Of a stretch of 17,738 nucleotides of DNA, positions 14,006 to 17,738 are shown piece by piece. Each line of letters starts with the position of its first letter. The first letter of the stretch is position 1. The notes under the pieces were generated by a model, which saw only the letters and a list, made by a program, of their open reading frames with translations, ran no database searches and had not been told where the DNA came from. Origin of the DNA: JBDSZL01 sp039925145 (lineage in GTDB: Bacteria; Acidobacteriota; Vicinamibacteria; Vicinamibacterales; SCN-69-37); assembly GCA_039925145.1 (NCBI GenBank), contig JBDSZL010000091.1, forward strand, positions 1 to 17,738, written 5' to 3'. Position numbers and translations under genes: made by a program.

Positions 14006-16351
14006 ATGCCCATCTGTCTCTTCGTTCTCGCGCTGTCCGTCCTCGCCAGTGCGCAATCCCCTGTCTCCGCCCCGCCGCAAGCGCCGGCCCCCCTGCCCGT
14101 TCGTCGCGTCGTCCTCTACAAGAGCGGCATCGGCTACTTCGAGCACCTCGGGAAAGTGCGCGGCAATCAAACGGTCACGATCGACTTCAACAGCGGCCAG
14201 CTCGATGACGTCCTGAAGTCGCTGACATCGCTGGACCTCGATGGCGGGCGAGTGTCGGGGGTCAGCTACAACTCGGAGGCGGCCCTGGATCGACGACTCG
14301 GAGCGCTGCGCCTCCCCGTCACCGAACAGACGACGCGCGCGGAGTTCCTGACGGCATTGCGTGGCGGAAGAGTCGAAGTCCGCAGCGGCACCACGCGCAC
14401 CGTCGGCCGTCTGTTGAGTGTCGAGCGCGTCGAGCGTCATTCGAGTGGATCAACGACGTCTGTCGACACGGTGTCGCTGGTCACCGAAAGTGGGGAGATC
14501 CAGACGCTTGCGCTCGATGCCGGCGTGGCCGTGAGGATCATCGAACGGGAGCTGAATGAGGAAGTGGGGAAGTACCTGGCGCTCGTGGCGTCGGTGCGCG
14601 ATCGGGATGTGCGGCGGCTGTCGATCGCCACGGCCGGTTCCGGTGAACGCGACTTGTTCGTGAGTTATGTCAGTGAGGTGCCGGTCTGGAAGTCGACATA
14701 CCGGTTGGTGTTGCCGGGCGCCGGGGAGTCGCGACGTCCGCTCCTTCAGGGCTGGGCGATTGTGGACAACACGGTCGGCGAAGACTGGGAAAACGTCGAG
14801 CTCTCACTCGTCGCCGGTGCGCCGCAGTCCTTCATGCAAGCGATCTCGAAGCCGTACTACGTGCAGCGACCGGTGGTGCCACTGCCGGAACGCGTGCTGC
14901 TCTCGCCGCAAACGCATCAGAGCGCCCTCGCCCTGGCGGGCACTGGCGTCGTCACCGGAACAGTCAGAGATGCCAACGGAGGCGCAGTGCCAGGCACGAC
15001 CGTGAGGCTCACGCGAGGGGGCGTCCCGGCCCGCGAGGCTGTGGCCGACGCGAGCGGACGGTACAGGGCCTCCGGCGTGGCGCCCGGCACCTATGAGGTC
15101 ACGTTCACCATGGCCGGTTATCGCACCGCCAATTTCACGAGTGTCGCTGTCAGCGGCGGCATGGAGAGTGTGCTGAACGCCACGATGGAGATCGGCGGGA
15201 CGCGTGAAGCCGTTGAGGTCAGCGCTGCCGCGCCCAACATTGGTGGCGGCGGCGGCCGCGGTCGTGGTGGGGCGGTTGGCGGCATTGCAGCTCAGCGCGC
15301 ACTCTCGGCATCCTCCGGCGAGAGAAATTTCGCGGTGGACTCCCTGCGTGCATCGGCGGCCCCGCCCGCGCCATCGCCAGAAGCCCTTGCCGAGGCGCGG
15401 TTGATGCAGCAGGTCGATGCCGCCGCTGCCCAGTTGGGCGATCTGTTCGAATACAAGCTCAAAGAGCGGGTGACCATCCGCAAGAATCAGTCGGCGCTCG
15501 TGCCGATCCTCAGCCAGGAAATACAGGCAGAAAAGGTGTCGCTCTGGAATGCGGCGTCGAGCGCCGCGCGGCCGTTGCGCGCCGTCTGGGTGACCAACGC
15601 GACCGGTCTGACGCTCGACGGTGGGTCATTCTCGATCATCGAAGGGCAGGCGTTCGCAGGTGAGGGGCTCATCGAGCCGCTCAAGGCGGGGGAGCGGCGT
15701 CTGCTCTCGTACGCGTTGGATTTAGGTCTTGTGGTCGCCTCAACGTTCGAGCCGGTGCCGCAGCGCGTGAGCAGGATTCAGATCTCGCGCGGTCTGCTGA
15801 TCCAGCAGCTCGAGGAGCGCCAGCTTCGGACCTACTCGGTTCGCAACGAAGACAGCGAAGCGCGAACCCTCGTCGTCGAGCACCCGGTGCGTGCGGGATG
15901 GACGCTCGGTGGCACAATCAAACCCGCCGAAACGACGCCCGCGTGGCACAGGTTTCGGCTGACCATCGAGCCGCGCACGACCGCGACGTTCACCGTCGAG
16001 GAAAGCCGGCCCACGCAGACGCAGATTGCCGTCAGTTCCGTCACCGACGACCAGGTGGCCGTGCTCGTCAGGACGCAGGCGCTCAGTGGCCCGCTCGAAG
16101 CGGCGCTGCGGCAGGTGCTGACGCGAAAGGCGGAAGTGGCACGCCTCAACGGTGAGATTGCCAGACGTCAGGGCGAGGTGGAGCAAATCGGTCGGGACCA
16201 GGAGCGCGTTCGCGAGAACATGCGAGCGCTCAAACTCATTGGACGGACGAGATCGGATACCGTATCGTCACCGCGAAGCTCGGCGCGTCGGATACTGAGG
16301 CCGCGCCGCTCCGGAGCTGCCGCAGCGTCCGCGTGCCGTCGGATCGGCTAA
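14006..16351 (+). CDS. DUF4139-type secreted protein with inserted carboxypeptidase-regulatory-like domain; C-terminus frameshifted
   Basis: A 781-residue protein with signal peptide MPICLFVLALSVLASA-Q. Residues about 33-300 are the N-terminal module (RRVVLYKSGIGYFEHLGKVR, then DFNSGQLDDVLKSLTSLDLD, then SYVSEVPVWKSTYRLVLP). Residues about 314-408 are a carboxypeptidase-regulatory-like/Oar-type beta-sandwich (VVTGTVRDANGGAVPGTTVR, GRYRASGVAPGTYEVTF, EAVEVSAAAPNI), followed by a Gly/Arg-rich linker. The DUF4139 body resumes at about 465 (LFEYKLKERVTIRKNQSALV) and continues to about 690. The C-terminal coiled coil (VARLNGEIARRQGEVEQIGR) breaks off at RENMRALK (about 740), where family members continue; the last 41 residues are Arg/Ser-rich and look out of frame. 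The role is unknown and probably at the cell envelope. A 159-bp piece is duplicated at 4974-5132. Confidence 0.85.
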   Translation: MPICLFVLALSVLASAQSPVSAPPQAPAPLPVRRVVLYKSGIGYFEHLGKVRGNQTVTIDFNSGQLDDVLKSLTSLDLDGGRVSGVSYNSEAALDRRLGALRLPVTEQTTRAEFLTALRGGRVEVRSGTTRTVGRLLSVERVERHSSGSTTSVDTVSLVTESGEIQTLALDAGVAVRIIERELNEEVGKYLALVASVRDRDVRRLSIATAGSGERDLFVSYVSEVPVWKSTYRLVLPGAGESRRPLLQGWAIVDNTVGEDWENVELSLVAGAPQSFMQAISKPYYVQRPVVPLPERVLLSPQTHQSALALAGTGVVTGTVRDANGGAVPGTTVRLTRGGVPAREAVADASGRYRASGVAPGTYEVTFTMAGYRTANFTSVAVSGGMESVLNATMEIGGTREAVEVSAAAPNIGGGGGRGRGGAVGGIAAQRALSASSGERNFAVDSLRASAAPPAPSPEALAEARLMQQVDAAAAQLGDLFEYKLKERVTIRKNQSALVPILSQEIQAEKVSLWNAASSAARPLRAVWVTNATGLTLDGGSFSIIEGQAFAGEGLIEPLKAGERRLLSYALDLGLVVASTFEPVPQRVSRIQISRGLLIQQLEERQLRTYSVRNEDSEARTLVVEHPVRAGWTLGGTIKPAETTPAWHRFRLTIEPRTTATFTVEESRPTQTQIAVSSVTDDQVAVLVRTQALSGPLEAALRQVLTRKAEVARLNGEIARRQGEVEQIGRDQERVRENMRALKLIGRTRSDTVSSPRSSARRILRPRRSGAAAASACRRIG

Positions 16352-16384
16352 CGCTGACGCGCAAACCTGAAGAGGAGTGTGTTC

Positions 16385-17738
16385 ATGTCTTCCAAAGCTT
16401 GTCGGTCCTGGGCCCCGCATGTCATCGCCGGCCTTCTGCTGGCCGCCGGGACGCTCTCGGCTCAACGCGAGCCGATCGTGCAGCAGCTCGTGTTCGCGCC
16501 CTACCACGCCAGTGGTATCTACGATGTGGGCGAGACAGTGGGCTGGACTGTGACGCCCGCCGCGACGCCGCCAACTTACAGCTACAAATGGACCATTCGC
16601 CGCAACAACGCCGTGGTGCTGAAGGAAGGCCGACTGGACCTGACGACGGGCCGAGCGTCCATTGAGGTGACGGGCGACCAGCCCGGCATGATCTACGTGG
16701 CGATCGAGCCCTATGCCGACTTGGCCGGTTCGACGCCCGCGCCTGCTAGTGCTCCATCGACCTACACGGGAGGCAACACGGGACGTAACACCGGGCTGTA
16801 TGCGGTCGCTGCCGCGGTGGCGCCCACGAGAATCGGACTGTCGACACCTCGACCGGCGGACTTCGATGCATTCTGGGACGCCAAGCTGGCCGCTCAGGCG
16901 AAGGTGCCCATCAACCCGGTACTCACGCCTGTCGACACGGACGTGCCAGGCGTCGAGCTCCGCATGTTCGCGCTCGATGCGTTGGGCTCCACGGTGCATG
17001 GCTACATGGCAAAGCCGGCGAGAGACGGCAAGTTTCCCGCAATCATCCAATTGCAGTATGCGGGTGTCTACGCGCTGAACCCGGCGGCGGCCGCGCAGCG
17101 TGCGGCACAGGGCTGGTTGATGATCAACGTCGACTCGCACGACAAGCTGCCCTCCGAGCCAGCGGGGAACGTGCCCCGCGGCTACGCGGCCGTCGGCAAC
17201 ACCGATCGTGAGCAGTCGTACTTCCTGTCGATGTACTTGCGCGACTCACGCGCACTCGATTACCTGCTGACCCGCCCCGATTGGGACGGCAAGACCCTCG
17301 TCGTCATGGGCGGCAGCATGGGAGGGCAGCAGAGTCTCGCCCTGGCGGGCCTGCGGCCTGACAAGATCAGCGCGGCGCTTGTGTGCGTCCCCGCCGGGGC
17401 CGACAGTAACGGCAATTTGCATGACCGCAAGGCTGGATATCCGAACTGGCCATCGGGCAATCCAGACGTGATGCGTACGGCGCTGTACTTCGACACCGTG
17501 AACTTCGCGTCGCGCATCAAGGCACCCGTCATGGCGGGCATTGGATTCATCGACACGACATCGCCGCCGGCTGGCGTCTGGACGATGTTGAATCAGATTT
17601 CCAGACCCGTGGAAGCGTTCCCGATGCTCGAATCCGAGCACGACAACCTGACGCCAGACAAGGCGCGCGCGTGTCCGGCGCGCTCGAACGAAATCCTTGA
17701 TGGGATGGTGCGCGGGGGGACCTACACCCCGAAAGTGC
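16385..17738 (+). CDS. Secreted CE7-family acetyl(xylan) esterase (3' end off window)
   Basis: ATG 16385 has AGAGGAG at 16371-16377, 7 nt upstream, one of the best ribosome-binding sites in the window. The signal peptide is SWAPHVIAGLLLAAGTLSAQ after a short basic start. Residues about 30-130 form an Ig-like N-terminal domain seen in many such esterases. The catalytic domain opens with RPADFDAFWDAKL, characteristic of the CE7 (AXE1/cephalosporin-C deacetylase) family. The triad is visible: Ser311 in GGSMGGQQS, Asp390 in GFIDTTSPP and His419 in SEHDN. The family removes acetyl groups from xylo-oligosaccharides and related esters. About 451 residues are present; the stop is beyond the right edge, but the triad is complete and only a short tail should be missing. 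It lies 33 nt after the DUF4139-type gene. Confidence 0.93.
   Translation, partial: MSSKACRSWAPHVIAGLLLAAGTLSAQREPIVQQLVFAPYHASGIYDVGETVGWTVTPAATPPTYSYKWTIRRNNAVVLKEGRLDLTTGRASIEVTGDQPGMIYVAIEPYADLAGSTPAPASAPSTYTGGNTGRNTGLYAVAAAVAPTRIGLSTPRPADFDAFWDAKLAAQAKVPINPVLTPVDTDVPGVELRMFALDALGSTVHGYMAKPARDGKFPAIIQLQYAGVYALNPAAAAQRAAQGWLMINVDSHDKLPSEPAGNVPRGYAAVGNTDREQSYFLSMYLRDSRALDYLLTRPDWDGKTLVVMGGSMGGQQSLALAGLRPDKISAALVCVPAGADSNGNLHDRKAGYPNWPSGNPDVMRTALYFDTVNFASRIKAPVMAGIGFIDTTSPPAGVWTMLNQISRPVEAFPMLESEHDNLTPDKARACPARSNEILDGMVRGGTYTPKV

Overview
The window is GC-rich DNA that reads like an environmental member of the Acidobacteriota, probably close to the Vicinamibacteria. This placement is an inference from gene content: two proteins of the VWFA-related type common in that phylum, a DUF4139-type protein carrying a carboxypeptidase-regulatory-like domain, many secreted enzymes, and an IorAB-type molybdenum hydroxylase. 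I see no rRNA, tRNA, CRISPR array or complete insertion sequence.

Layout. (1) 1-1259, minus: a secreted tannase-like alpha/beta hydrolase running off the left edge. (2) 1392-2529, plus: decayed genes, namely a frameshifted TPR-like gene and an AbrB/MazE-type antitoxin plus Doc toxin pair in which both partners are damaged. (3) 2504-4519, minus: a 671-residue secreted VWFA-related protein. (4) about 4560-5640: a gene graveyard with a frameshifted small DNA-binding protein, a 159-bp copy of part of the DUF4139 gene found 10.6 kb away, a possible IS end, and the C-terminal stub of a membrane acyltransferase. (5) 5639-10795, minus: a molybdenum-enzyme cluster in transcription order iorA, iorB, laminin-B-domain gene, xdhC, mocA. 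IorA and IorB form a Tat-exported periplasmic oxidoreductase, XdhC helps sulfurate and insert the cofactor, and MocA makes its cytosine-dinucleotide form. A laminin B-domain gene and a GTACGAA repeat hairpin interrupt this cluster. (6) 11015 to the right edge, plus: five closely spaced genes for exported proteins, namely a second VWFA-related protein, a B3-like metallo-beta-lactamase-fold hydrolase, a LolA/RseB-like envelope protein, the DUF4139/carboxypeptidase-regulatory protein, and a partial CE7 acetyl(xylan) esterase.

Biologically the window points to a heterotroph that exports esterases acting on plant-type esters (tannase-like and CE7) and has a periplasmic Mo-dependent oxidation system. 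No convincing new multi-gene defence or biosynthetic system is visible. The most notable signals are the G8 tract that breaks the antitoxin frame, the dispersed DUF4139 duplicate, the domain inserted into the intact DUF4139 copy, and the heptamer-repeat hairpin at the 5' end of the laminin-B gene.
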